From the NCBI RefSeq assembly GCF_019195435.1, contig NZ_CP078069.1, positions 2,914,001-2,978,000 of the forward strand: a stretch of DNA of 64,000 nt. Reading direction: 5' to 3'. The notes under the pieces are model-generated. The model saw only the letters and a list, made by a program, of their open reading frames with translations, was not told the origin of the DNA and made no database searches. Below are positions 14,226 to 22,634 of the stretch, in pieces. Source of the DNA: Comamonas sp. NLF-1-9 (GTDB taxonomy: Bacteria > Pseudomonadota > Gammaproteobacteria > Burkholderiales > Burkholderiaceae_C). A program made the translations under genes and the position numbers. Each line of letters begins with the position of its first letter. The stretch's first letter is position 1.

Positions 14226-14253
14226 ATTATACATACATCAATGAATGTATAAT
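14226..14253. promoter_or_regulatory. AcrR/TtgR-type operator with overlapping divergent -10 boxes
   Basis: Perfect 9-bp dyad ATTATACAT / ATGTATAAT. Within it, TACATACAT-N6-ATGTAT closely matches what I recall of the E. coli AcrR site. TATAAT occurs on the plus strand at 14248-14253 and on the minus strand at 14226-14231, so both divergent genes probably have -10 boxes inside the operator and one repressor dimer could block both. The -35 boxes are not clear. Confidence 0.8.
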
Positions 14254-14306
14254 TGAAGCCGCTGCATCAAATCGCGCATTTTCCCTGTTCCTGAAAAAAT
14301 TGTCCG

Positions 14307-14936
14307 ATGGCCCGACGCACCAAGGAAGAAGCCGACGCCACCCGGCAGGCATTGCTGGACGCGGCCGAGCGCGTGTTCTACGACAAAGGCGTGGGGCGCG
14401 CGTCGCTGGCCGAGATCGCCCAGGCGGCGGGCGCCACGCGCGGCGCGATCTACTGGCACTTCAAGGACAAGGTGGACTTGTTCAACGCCATGATGGACCG
14501 CGTCACGCTGCCGCTGGAGGCGGCAATGGCCGAGCCTCCCGCGGGCCTCGACCCCTTGCAGCGCGTGCGCAGCGTGGTGCAGGAGTTGCTGCGCCGCCTG
14601 GCCGAGGATGAACACACCCGGCGGGTGTTTGAAATTGCCATGTACCGGGTGGAATACGTGGCCGAACTGGCGGGCGTGCGCGAGCGCCACCAGGCGGCGC
14701 TGCAGCGCCTGCACGACCAACTGATGCGCGACCTGGCGCTCGCTGCCAGGCAGCAATCGCTGCGGCTGCCGCTGACCGCGGCCGATGCCGCGCTCGGCCT
14801 GCAGGCCTTGTTCGACGGCTTGCTGCAGGCCTGGATCCTGGGCGCGAGCGCCTTTGACCTGCAAAAGGTCGGTGCGGCGACGGTGGAGGTCTATCTGCGC
14901 GGCTTGGGCTTCGCCGCCCAGGGGCGCATGCGATAA
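14307..14936 (+). CDS. TetR/AcrR family transcriptional repressor of the RND operon
   Basis: A 209-residue regulator. The N-terminal helix-turn-helix is LAEIAQAAGATRGAIYWHFKDK (residues ~33-54); the rest is the helical ligand-binding domain, including the AcrR-type C-terminal part. It is divergent from the efflux operon and separated from it by the dyad at 14226-14253, which it very likely binds, being released by pump substrates. The start ATG at 14307 gives the usual MARRTKEEA N-terminus of AcrR/TtgR proteins. Confidence 0.94.
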   Translation: MARRTKEEADATRQALLDAAERVFYDKGVGRASLAEIAQAAGATRGAIYWHFKDKVDLFNAMMDRVTLPLEAAMAEPPAGLDPLQRVRSVVQELLRRLAEDEHTRRVFEIAMYRVEYVAELAGVRERHQAALQRLHDQLMRDLALAARQQSLRLPLTAADAALGLQALFDGLLQAWILGASAFDLQKVGAATVEVYLRGLGFAAQGRMR

Positions 14937-14953
14937 TTTGCGGCTTATCTGAA

Positions 14954-15029
14954 GCGGCTGTAGCTCAGTGGATAGAGTATTGGCCTCCGAAGCCAAGGGT
15001 CGTGGGTTCGATCCCCGCCAGCCGCGCCA
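14954..15029 (+). tRNA. tRNA-Arg (anticodon CCG)
   Basis: A 76-nt cloverleaf. The acceptor stem GCGGCTG pairs with CAGCCGC; the D-arm GCTCAGTGGATAGAGT, the anticodon stem-loop TTGGC-CTCCGAA-GCCAA (anticodon CCG, decoding CGG) and the T-arm GGTTCGATCC are all present, and CCA is encoded. It lies 17 nt after the TetR gene. No integrase or attachment duplication was seen beside it. Confidence 0.97.
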
Positions 15030-15053
15030 CCCCAATGCCTGCCCGCGCCGCCG

Positions 15054-15665
15054 CTAGCCGCGCAGCGGCAGCAGCGCCCCCAGAGCCACGAACACTCCAC
15101 CGCAGGCGCGGTTGAAGCGCCGCCCCGCCCGCGCCAGCCAGGGGCTGATGCGCTGCGCGGTGCTGGCCAGCACGTACTCGGTCAGCAGTTCGGTGGCGGC
15201 GAAGGTGCCCGCCAGAATCGCAAACTGCAGCAGCAGGCTGTGCTCGGCATTCATGAACTGCGGCAGGAAGGCGGTGAAAAACAGCAGCGCCTTGGGGTTG
15301 GTGGTAGCGGAGAGCACCCCTTGGCCAAACATGCGCCGCGCATTGCCCTGGCCGTGCTGCGCGCACGCCACCACGGTGACCGGCGGCGCGCGCCAGACCT
15401 GGATGCCCAGCCACACCAGGTACAGACCGCCGCCCCATTTGAGCACCGTGAGCCAGCGCGCAGAAGCGCTGATCAGCGCGCCGATGCCGAACATCGACAG
15501 CGCAATCACCGCGACGAAACCGAGCACGCCGCCGGCGATGGTGAACAGCGTGCGCCGCTGGCCGTACATCGCGCCGTGCGTGAGCGCCAGCAAGCCATTG
15601 GGCCCGGGCGACAGCGACAGGCCGATGCTGGCCAGCAGGTAGAGCAGCCAGGTATTGAGCGACAT
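15054..15665 (-). CDS. LysE/RhtB family amino-acid exporter
   Basis: A 203-residue inner-membrane protein with six predicted helices. The family signature near the N-terminus is LSLSPGPNGLLALTHGAMYG, and a conserved WLGIQVWRAP follows at about residue 120. Such proteins export homoserine, threonine, leucine or lysine; the substrate here is not clear. It ends 25 nt from the tRNA on the opposite strand. Confidence 0.93.
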   Translation of the reverse strand: MSLNTWLLYLLASIGLSLSPGPNGLLALTHGAMYGQRRTLFTIAGGVLGFVAVIALSMFGIGALISASARWLTVLKWGGGLYLVWLGIQVWRAPPVTVVACAQHGQGNARRMFGQGVLSATTNPKALLFFTAFLPQFMNAEHSLLLQFAILAGTFAATELLTEYVLASTAQRISPWLARAGRRFNRACGGVFVALGALLPLRG

Positions 15666-15783
15666 CGATGTCCCGCCTCTTCAAAAAGCGCGATGTTAGG
15701 GCACGCTTGCACGCACTGGTGCGCGCGCCTGCGCAGGAGCCTGTGCGACAGCCCGCGGCCGCCTGCGCGCATACAGTTGTCCC

Positions 15784-16563
15784 ATGACAAGCCCCATGAC
15801 AGGCCGCATGACCGAAACCGACCGCGCGCTGGCGCTGCAGGGCGCCAGCAACTTCCGTGACCTCGGCGGCTACGCTGCGGCCGACGGCCAGCGCGTGCGC
15901 TGGCGCCGGCTGTTTCGCTCCGACCATCTGGCGGCGTTGTCGGCTGCGGATGCGCAGGCGCTGGCCGCGCTCGGGCTGGGGCGCGCCGTGGACTTTCGCG
16001 GTCAGGCCGAGCGTGCTCAGCAAGCCTATGCGCTTCCGGGCGTGGTGCAGCTCGCGCTGCCGATAGAGCCCACGGTGGTGCGCCGCTTTCGCGAGCTGAG
16101 CGCGCGCGGCGAACTGCTCGATGAAGCCCACGCCGATCGCCTGATGCGCGACACCTACCTCGGGTTCGTGGCCGACGATGCGCCGCAGCTCAAGGGCTTT
16201 TTCGAGCAATTGCTGGAGGACGGCGCGCCGCTGGTGTTTCACTGCACCGCCGGCAAGGACCGCACCGGCTACGCCGCCGCGCTGCTGTTGCTGGCGCTGG
16301 GTGTGCCGCGCGAGACGGTGATGCACGACTACCTGCTGACCAATCGCCTTTACCGGCGCCCGCCCGCGCCGGCCGACGATGTGCGCACCCGCGCGGTGCA
16401 TGCGGTGATCTGGGGCGTGCGCGCCGAGTATCTGCAGGCCGCGCTGGACGCGATCGAGCGCGAGCATGGCGGCGTGCAGACCTATCTGCGCGAACGCCTG
16501 GGCCTGAGCGAAGCAGCGCGTCGGCAACTGGCCCGGCTGTACCTGCAGCCGCCCGCGCGCTAA
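15784..16563 (+). CDS. Tyrosine phosphatase-like protein (PTP/DSP superfamily)
   Basis: A 259-residue cytosolic protein. The P-loop signature HCTAGKDRTG is at residues 153-162, with Cys154 as nucleophile and Arg160 binding phosphate. The N-terminal ASNFRDLGGYA is typical of bacterial Tyr/Ser phosphatases of the Mycobacterium PtpB/LipA type, some of which act on phosphoinositides. Three in-frame ATGs occur at 15784, 15796 and 15808; none has a strong ribosome site, so the start is uncertain by up to eight codons. Confidence 0.92.
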   Translation: MTSPMTGRMTETDRALALQGASNFRDLGGYAAADGQRVRWRRLFRSDHLAALSAADAQALAALGLGRAVDFRGQAERAQQAYALPGVVQLALPIEPTVVRRFRELSARGELLDEAHADRLMRDTYLGFVADDAPQLKGFFEQLLEDGAPLVFHCTAGKDRTGYAAALLLLALGVPRETVMHDYLLTNRLYRRPPAPADDVRTRAVHAVIWGVRAEYLQAALDAIEREHGGVQTYLRERLGLSEAARRQLARLYLQPPAR

Positions 16564-16596
16564 GCTGGCGGCCTGGCGGCCACTTCAGGAGCGAGC

Positions 16597-17319
16597 ATGA
16601 GCAGCGACACATCCCCCTTCGGCTTCGGGCGTTTCGTGCCCGGTTTCGACTTTCTGCAAAAGCTCTCGGAAGGCGCGGCCAGCGCCCTGCCGGGCATGCC
16701 GCCGCTGGCCGGCTGGGTGGCGCCGACCATGAGCCTGCCCGAGATCGACCAGCGCATCCGCGAGCTCAAGACGGTGCAGTTCTGGCTGGAGCAGAACGCC
16801 AGCGCGCTGACCGCAACCATCCAGGCGCTGCAGGTGCAGCGCATGACGCTGGCGACGCTGCAGGGCATGAACGTGGCGATGAGCGACCTGGCCCGAGGGG
16901 CCTTTGCTGCGGGCGGCGCACCGAGCACGCCCGAGCCCGCGCCCGTACCCGAAGCGGCGCCCGCTCCCGCCGCCCAAGCCACGCAGCAAGGCAGCGCCGC
17001 CGCGACTGCTGCGGCCCAGCCGGATGCGGCTGCGCCCGGGCAGCCCGGCGTGGATCCGCTGCAGTGGTGGGGCGCGCTGACGCAGCAATTCCAGCAGCTG
17101 GCCAGCCAGGCCATGGGCGATGCGAGCGCGCAGCAGGCGGCGCTCGAGGCCTCGCGCCAGATGACGGCCGGTGCCGTCAAGGCGGCGCAAGACATGGCCT
17201 CATCGCTGACGGCCGCGCCCGCCGGCAAGAAGGCGGCCACGGCGCGCAAGCGCGCGGTCACCAGCAAGGCGGCGCCTGCCAAGGCCGCGCGCAAGAGCGG
17301 TGGCAAGTCGGGCAAATAA
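16597..17319 (+). CDS. phaM: PhaM-like polyhydroxyalkanoate granule regulatory protein
   Basis: A 240-residue protein. The N-terminal PFGFGRFVPGFDFLQKL and the following MSLPEIDQRIRELKTVQFWL match PhaM, which in Cupriavidus activates PHB synthase PhaC1 and tethers granules to the nucleoid. The middle is Ala/Pro-rich; the C-terminus is a Lys/Ala-rich basic tail (KKAATARKRAV, KAARKSGGKSGK) like the histone H1-like DNA-binding tail of PhaM. CAGGAGCGAGC precedes the ATG. No pha synthesis genes are nearby. Confidence 0.88.
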   Translation: MSSDTSPFGFGRFVPGFDFLQKLSEGAASALPGMPPLAGWVAPTMSLPEIDQRIRELKTVQFWLEQNASALTATIQALQVQRMTLATLQGMNVAMSDLARGAFAAGGAPSTPEPAPVPEAAPAPAAQATQQGSAAATAAAQPDAAAPGQPGVDPLQWWGALTQQFQQLASQAMGDASAQQAALEASRQMTAGAVKAAQDMASSLTAAPAGKKAATARKRAVTSKAAPAKAARKSGGKSGK

Positions 17320-17328
17320 ACCTGTTTT

Positions 17329-17372
17329 GATAGCTGCCGGCGCTTGCTGCGCGGGCGTTAGAGCCCCTTTTT
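17329..17372 (+). repeat. 44-nt Comamonadaceae-type dispersed repeat, copy 1
   Basis: Starts GATAGCTGC, has GGCGCTTG at offset 11 and GGGCGTTAGAGCCCC towards the right end, then a T-run. It lies 9 nt after the phaM stop, between convergent phaM and glcD. The GGGC...GCCC stem followed by TTTTT could act as a weak terminator for phaM. Confidence 0.85.
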
Positions 17373-17381
17373 ACCCATAAT

Positions 17382-18869
17382 TCAAAAGCGCGGCAGATCG
17401 GGGTGCGCGAGGCGCCCGCCGCGCACCAGCATCTTGCCGTACTCGGCGCAGCGCGACAGCGTGGGAATGAGCTTGCCGGGGTTGAGCAAGCCCTCGGGAT
17501 CGAAGGCATGCTTGAGCGCCAGCATCTGCGCGCGCTCGGCAGCCGAGAACTGCACGCACATGGAATTGAGCTTTTCCACGCCCACGCCGTGCTCGCCGGT
17601 GATGGTGCCGCCCATGGCGACGCTGGTTTCCAGGATGTCGGCGCCAAAAGCTTCGGCGCGCTGCAGCTCGTCGGGGTCGTTGGCGTCGAACAGGATCAGC
17701 GGGTGCAGATTGCCGTCGCCCGCATGGAATACGTTGCAGCAGCGCAGGCGGTACTTTTTCTCCATCTCGGCAATCGCCAGCAGGATGTCGGCCAGGCGCT
17801 TGCGCGGAATGGTGGAGTCCATGCACATGTAGTCGGGGCTGATGCGCCCGCTGGCCGGGAAGGCGTTCTTGCGCCCGCTCCAGAAGCGCAGGCGCTCTTC
17901 TTCGCTCTGGCTCACCGCAATCGCGCTCGCGCCCGCAGCGCGCAGCACCTGGCTCATGCGCGCGATTTCTTCCTCTACCTCCTCGGGCGTGCCGTCGCTC
18001 TCGCACAGCAAGATGGCGGCGGCCGCGAGGTCGTAGCCTGCGTGCACGAAGTCTTCCACTGCGCGCGTCATCGGGCCGTCCATCATCTCCAGGCCCGCCG
18101 GGATGATGCCTTCGCCTATCACCGCGGCCACTGCGTTGCCCGCGTCGCGCACGTCGGCAAAGCTTGCCATGATGCAGCGCGCGGTCTGCGGCTTGGGAAT
18201 CAGGCGCACCGTCGCTTCGAGCGTGACGGCCAGCATGCCTTCGCTGCCGATGACCGCGGCCAGCAGGTCCAGGCCCGGCGCGTCCAGCGCCTCGGAGCCG
18301 AATTCGACGGGCTCGCCCGCCGCCGTATAGCCACGCACACGCAGCACGTTGTGCAGCGTCAGCCCGTATTTCAGGCAGTGCACGCCGCCCGAGTTCTCCG
18401 CGATGTTGCCGCCTATGCTGCAGGCGATCTGGCTGGAAGGGTCGGGCGCGTAGTACAGGCCGTGGCGCGCCGCCGCTTCGCTGATCGCCAGGTTCCTCAC
18501 GCCGCACTGCACGCGCGCGGTGCGCGCCAGCGGGTCGATCTGCACGATGCGGTTGAACCGGGCAAGCGACAGCGTCACGCCCATCGCGTGCGGCAGTGCG
18601 CCGCCCGACAGGCCCGTGCCCGCGCCGCGCGCGACCACCGGCACCCGCAGGCGGTGGCAGGTTTGCAGCACGGCTTGCACCTGCGCTTCGGTCTCGGGCA
18701 GGCAAACCACCAGCGGGCGCTGGCGGTAGGCGGTGAGGCCGTCGCATTCGTAGGGGGCGGTGTCCTCGCGCTGGTAGAGCAGCGCGTCGGCAGGCAGGCA
18801 GGTGGCCAGGGCCTGCACGACCTCGCTTTGGCGCGCAGCGCGCTCGGCCGGGGTGGGTTCGGACTGCAT
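17382..18869 (-). CDS. glcD: FAD-linked glycolate/D-2-hydroxyacid dehydrogenase, GlcD-like
   Basis: A 495-residue flavoprotein. The N-terminal FAD_binding_4 domain has PVVARGAGTGLSGGALP (about residues 77-93) and PSSQIACSIGGNIAENSGG, and the C-terminal FAD-oxidase domain has FHAGDGNLHPLI and GTITGEHGVGVEK. It oxidises glycolate or D-lactate and normally works with GlcE and GlcF; neither is adjacent, as the neighbours are phaM (convergent) and yhhN (divergent). The exact substrate is therefore unsure. Confidence 0.92.
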   Translation of the reverse strand: MQSEPTPAERAARQSEVVQALATCLPADALLYQREDTAPYECDGLTAYRQRPLVVCLPETEAQVQAVLQTCHRLRVPVVARGAGTGLSGGALPHAMGVTLSLARFNRIVQIDPLARTARVQCGVRNLAISEAAARHGLYYAPDPSSQIACSIGGNIAENSGGVHCLKYGLTLHNVLRVRGYTAAGEPVEFGSEALDAPGLDLLAAVIGSEGMLAVTLEATVRLIPKPQTARCIMASFADVRDAGNAVAAVIGEGIIPAGLEMMDGPMTRAVEDFVHAGYDLAAAAILLCESDGTPEEVEEEIARMSQVLRAAGASAIAVSQSEEERLRFWSGRKNAFPASGRISPDYMCMDSTIPRKRLADILLAIAEMEKKYRLRCCNVFHAGDGNLHPLILFDANDPDELQRAEAFGADILETSVAMGGTITGEHGVGVEKLNSMCVQFSAAERAQMLALKHAFDPEGLLNPGKLIPTLSRCAEYGKMLVRGGRLAHPDLPRF

Positions 18870-18945
18870 GCGGCAACTCTAGCGCAAGCCGCCGCCGCCA
18901 GCACACAATCGCGCGACCGACACCCTGGCCGATGCCGCCCACGCC

Positions 18946-19812
18946 ATGCAGCCCACCGCATCCCTCGTTTCCACCATCGTGCGCGGCCCCAAGCTGCTGT
19001 GCCTGCTGCCCATGCCGGCGGCCGCCGTGCTGGCACTGGGCTGGGGCGCGCGCAGCGATCTGCCGTGGGTGCTCGTCTGGTGCGCCGCCTTGCTCGCTTG
19101 CCTCGTGGCCCTGGGCGCGGCATGGCGCGGCGGGCTGGGTCTGTGGGAGGCCTTGATGGCGCAGGCCGGTGCGCTGGCCGCCGCCACCGGCGCGCTGGCG
19201 CTGCCGTCCTGGCATTACCTTGCCAAACCCGCGGCCATGGTGTTCGCTATCACTGCAGTAGCTGCTGACGCAAGCAGGACAAGGGAAAGCGGCCGTTTTG
19301 TCTTGAATCCCTTGCATGCCTGGCTGCTGCTGGCGCTGGGCGCATCGCTCGCGGGCGATGTCTTTCTCATGCTGCCCGAGCGCTTCATCCCGGGCCTCGT
19401 GAGCTTTCTGCTTGCGCACCTTGCCTATCTGGCGCTGTTTCGCCTCGGCAGCCGCTGGCTGGCCCAGCGCGCAGCGCTCGCGGCCACGCTGGTGCTGGGA
19501 GCGGGCGTGTACGCCTTCCTGTGGCAGGGCGGGCTGCCGCCCGAATTGCGTCTGCCAGTGGCCGTGTACGTGCTGGCCATCGCGCTGATGGCGGCGCAGG
19601 CCTGGGCGCGCTGGCAGACGCTGCGCGGGCCGGCGCCGCTGTGCGTGGCGCTGGGCGCCTGCTGCTTCATGTTCAGCGACACCTTGCTGGCCACCGACCT
19701 GTTCGTGCAGCCCCTGCCCTGGGCGCCGCTGTGGGTGCTCGCCAGCTATTACGTGGCGCAATTGCTGATCGTCGCTGGCGTGCTGCGCAGCGCGGAGCAG
19801 GCCGGCGCTTGA
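18946..19812 (+). CDS. yhhN: Lysoplasmalogenase-like membrane protein, YhhN/TMEM86 family
   Basis: A 288-residue protein with about eight membrane helices. The family motifs GASLAGDVFLML and CFMFSDTLLA carry the conserved acidic residues. TMEM86 relatives cleave the vinyl-ether bond of lysoplasmalogens, but the bacterial role is unclear. Residues 105-118 (VAADASRTRESGRF) are encoded by a copy of the dispersed 44-nt repeat and fall in a loop between two membrane helices. Start ATG at 18946; glcD is divergent. Confidence 0.88.
   Translation: MQPTASLVSTIVRGPKLLCLLPMPAAAVLALGWGARSDLPWVLVWCAALLACLVALGAAWRGGLGLWEALMAQAGALAAATGALALPSWHYLAKPAAMVFAITAVAADASRTRESGRFVLNPLHAWLLLALGASLAGDVFLMLPERFIPGLVSFLLAHLAYLALFRLGSRWLAQRAALAATLVLGAGVYAFLWQGGLPPELRLPVAVYVLAIALMAAQAWARWQTLRGPAPLCVALGACCFMFSDTLLATDLFVQPLPWAPLWVLASYYVAQLLIVAGVLRSAEQAGA
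19257..19300 (+). repeat. 44-nt dispersed repeat, copy 2, inside yhhN
   Basis: Ungapped alignment to the intergenic copies: TAGCTGCTG at offset 3, CAAGGG at offset 24, GCGGCCGTTTTG at the right end. It keeps the yhhN reading frame and encodes a polar loop. It is more diverged in the left arm (CGCAAGC in place of CGCTTG). Confidence 0.7.
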
Positions 19813-19886
19813 CGCGGCCTTGCGGTTGCGAGCGGCGCTGCGCAGACGCGCCGCGCTCTGCCGCCCAAGGCGGGCGCGCGGATCTT

Positions 19887-21614
19887 TTATTTGCTGCTGC
19901 GCGCGGGCGGCGGCAGCGCCGTGATGGGCTGCAGGGATGCGTCCGCCAGCCCCGCAAGCAAGGCCTTGCCGCCGGGCAGCACCCGAAACTCGCCGTAGCG
20001 CGCCCGGCTGAAGCGCTCGGCCTGGCCTTCGGGGAAGAAGTAGGCGTCGGTCACCAGCGTCCAGCGGCCCTTGAGGTAGCGCAGCGGCAGCAGCAATTCA
20101 TCGGCCGCCAGGGGTTCGTGCGGGCGGGCCAGGCGCTGCAGCTCGGCCACGCCTTGCGGGCCGAGCCGCGCCACCGCCTGCCGGCGCGCAGCCCAGCCCC
20201 GCGCGTCGGCTTGCTCAAGCTGGGTGCGCAACTGGGCGGGCAGGGTGAAGTTCAGCGCCATGTAGTCGCCCTGCAGCAGAGAGCGCGGATCGACCGGCGC
20301 GAGCGCGACGAAGACTTTTTGCCCCTGGGCGATGAGCTGCTGCTTGCGGCTTGCATCCTGGTGTACCAGCGCGAGCGCGACCAGCGCTGCCGCCAGCGCC
20401 GCGAGCGCCGCCGCACGGCCGCGCCGCCCCGTGCTGGCCGCGCTCCGGGGGGGCGGCGCAAGCGGCCTTTGCCCCGGCCTGCGCGACAGCGCGGCCACGG
20501 CCAGCGCCAGCAGCGTGCCCGCGCCCGCCAGCAGCAAGGCTTTGTCGCTCAGCGACCACTGCAGCAGGTAATAAAACTGCGCCAGTTGCACCAGCAGCAC
20601 GGCCAGCGCCAGCCACAACAGGCGCGGGCGGCCCGTGCCCAGTGCCACGGTGCCGACCACGGCTGCCGTCTCTACCGGCAGCACCCAGCAGGCCAGCAGG
20701 AGCAGCGCATAGACCAGGGCCAGCAGCGGGCGGGCCGCGCGCATTTCGGCGGCGGCTTGCGCATCCGCCTGGCGCCGGCCCAGCAGCCAGGCGGCGCTGG
20801 CCGCTACCAGCAGGATGCGCAGCGCGATGCGGCCGTTGAAGTCGAACAGCGCCGGCAGGGTCTCGAGTGGCGACTGCGCGTCCAGGCCGACCAGCTCATT
20901 GCCAACGCCTTGCAGCGCCATCAGCAGCGGGGCGGTCAGCAGCAAGGCCACCGCGGCGCCATCGGCCAGCGCGCTCAGCCTGAGCGACCAGGCGCGCGGG
21001 CGCATGCGGGTCTGCCCCAGGCACCACCAGGCCCAGGCGGCTGTGAGCAGCCAGAGGTTGAGGCTCACGCCGTCTGCCAGCGCGCCCGAGAGCACGCCGT
21101 CGACCAGCTCGCCATCGCCGTGCAGCCCCAGCGGAATGAAGACAAAGGTCCACGCCGCCGCCATGCCCAGCAGGCGCTGCACCCAGACCACGCGCGCCAG
21201 CCATGCCGCGCCCAGTTGCAGCGCCAGCAGACCGATCAGCGGCCCGACAAGCATCGCGCGGCCCTGCGTCCACCAATGCAGGCCCCAGCTCAGCAGCCAC
21301 ATCACCTGACCCACGATCAGCAGGCTGAAGGCCATCTGCGCGGCAAACAGGCCGACTCGCTTGCGCAGCAGGTATAGCGCGGCGGCGGTGAAGGCCGCAC
21401 AGCTCAGCAGTGAGCCGGGCAGGCGAAAGATGGCGCCCCAGGACAAAAGCGCGAGCACCCCCAGGCCGAGCGCCGCCACCAGACTCGCGCCGAGATAGCC
21501 CAGCACCATCACCAGCCAGGAAGGCTGCGCCTCCTGCTGCGCCGACTGCAAGGCCTGTGCGGGCAGCAGCCCCCGGGCGACGCCTTGCTGCAGCAGCCGG
21601 GTCTGCGCCTTCAT
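19887..21614 (-). CDS. DUF4401 plus GDYXXLXY-domain membrane protein
   Basis: A 575-residue protein of unknown function. The first ~400 residues hold about ten hydrophobic segments (DUF4401-like). After a single membrane helix comes a periplasmic C-terminal domain with GDYMALNF, the signature that names the GDYXXLXY family (here with F in the last position). I chose ATG 21614 because it overlaps the stop of the upstream DUF2157 gene (ATGA), showing translational coupling; the frame extends further upstream without a start that makes sense. Confidence 0.85.
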   Translation of the reverse strand: MKAQTRLLQQGVARGLLPAQALQSAQQEAQPSWLVMVLGYLGASLVAALGLGVLALLSWGAIFRLPGSLLSCAAFTAAALYLLRKRVGLFAAQMAFSLLIVGQVMWLLSWGLHWWTQGRAMLVGPLIGLLALQLGAAWLARVVWVQRLLGMAAAWTFVFIPLGLHGDGELVDGVLSGALADGVSLNLWLLTAAWAWWCLGQTRMRPRAWSLRLSALADGAAVALLLTAPLLMALQGVGNELVGLDAQSPLETLPALFDFNGRIALRILLVAASAAWLLGRRQADAQAAAEMRAARPLLALVYALLLLACWVLPVETAAVVGTVALGTGRPRLLWLALAVLLVQLAQFYYLLQWSLSDKALLLAGAGTLLALAVAALSRRPGQRPLAPPPRSAASTGRRGRAAALAALAAALVALALVHQDASRKQQLIAQGQKVFVALAPVDPRSLLQGDYMALNFTLPAQLRTQLEQADARGWAARRQAVARLGPQGVAELQRLARPHEPLAADELLLPLRYLKGRWTLVTDAYFFPEGQAERFSRARYGEFRVLPGGKALLAGLADASLQPITALPPPARSSK

Positions 21615-22585
21615 GCCTGGGCGTCCCTGGCTTGCAGGCGGTAGAGCCAGCGCAGGCTCAGCCCGGTGCTGGCCGCCGCTGCCAGTGTCAGCAACAGCAT
21701 GGGGCCTACCGCGAAGTCGTTGCCCAACTGAAACAGCCACCAGCCCAGCGTGCTCAGCACCATGGCGTTGGCGGCCATCAGCGCCAGCGCCAGCACGCCG
21801 TATTGGCGTGGCTGGCGGCGCCAGGCCAGCAGCAAGGCCCCGGCGATGAGCAGCGCGCACAGCCCGAACTGCGCGTCGGTATGGCGGCCCACCAGGTTGA
21901 GGATGCCGCCGGCGCTCCAGGCGCTCAGGGCCATCAGCGCGGCGATGGGCCAGCTAAGCGCAGGGCGCGGCTGGCGCATGAGCCCGCCAGCGCGCAAGGC
22001 CAGCGGCAGCAGGAACAGCGCCGCCCAGAGCAGCAGTTCCAGATAGCGATGCAGCGGCGTGGGGCCGTCCGGCGCCCAGAGGACTTGCAGTCCCAGCGGC
22101 GCGCCAGACCAGGCGAACAGAGCCGCGCCCGCGATCAGCAGCCACAGTGCCCACAGCCCGTCGTGGCGCGCGAGCAGCGCCCAGGGCAGGGCCAGCAGCG
22201 CCCAGATGGCAAACAGCTGCCAGGCGTCCGCGCCGGTCTGCCAGGTCTGGCCGACGAAGGCCAGCAAGGCGCCCAGCGCCAGCGTCGCCAGCAGCAGCAA
22301 GGCGGTGTGCGCACGCGCGATTAGCGCAAGCAGCAAGGCGGGCGCGAGCACCGCCGCCTCCAGCAGATGGAGGCGGGTTTGCAGCGCCATGTGCTGCCAG
22401 TTGGCGGCCACCCAGAAGATCAGCGCCGCACCCAGCAGCAACGCCGCCACCACGGCAAGCGCGCGTTGCAGCCGCTCGCGCAGCTGCGCTGGCGGCGCCT
22501 GCAGCCGCGCGAGCTGCCACAGCTGCCTGGCCTGCGCGGCGTCCAGCGCGTGCTGCCGGATCAACGCTTCAATGAAGGTATGCAT
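21611..22585 (-). CDS. DUF2157 domain membrane protein
   Basis: A 324-residue protein with a soluble N-terminal part of about 50 residues (ALDAAQARQLWQLA), typical of DUF2157, then about ten predicted membrane helices, many starting with Ala/Leu runs. It overlaps the DUF4401-GDYXXLXY gene by 4 nt. Genes of these families travel together; function is not known. It lies 49 nt after dctM on the same strand and may share its transcript. Confidence 0.87.
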   Translation of the reverse strand: MHTFIEALIRQHALDAAQARQLWQLARLQAPPAQLRERLQRALAVVAALLLGAALIFWVAANWQHMALQTRLHLLEAAVLAPALLLALIARAHTALLLLATLALGALLAFVGQTWQTGADAWQLFAIWALLALPWALLARHDGLWALWLLIAGAALFAWSGAPLGLQVLWAPDGPTPLHRYLELLLWAALFLLPLALRAGGLMRQPRPALSWPIAALMALSAWSAGGILNLVGRHTDAQFGLCALLIAGALLLAWRRQPRQYGVLALALMAANAMVLSTLGWWLFQLGNDFAVGPMLLLTLAAAASTGLSLRWLYRLQARDAQA

Positions 22586-22634
22586 CGGCCTTGGGGGGAG
22601 CGGGCTGCGGCGCGGCTTTGGGGGGCGGCCGGGC

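Noticed and set aside
9704..14611. A 1635-residue open frame on the plus strand across the RND operon
   Set aside because: It is antisense to three well-conserved genes and rich in Gln/His/Arg, the usual shadow of GC-rich coding DNA.
14954..15029. tRNA-Arg as an integration site for a genomic island
   Set aside because: No duplicated tRNA end, integrase or base-composition change was seen beside it.
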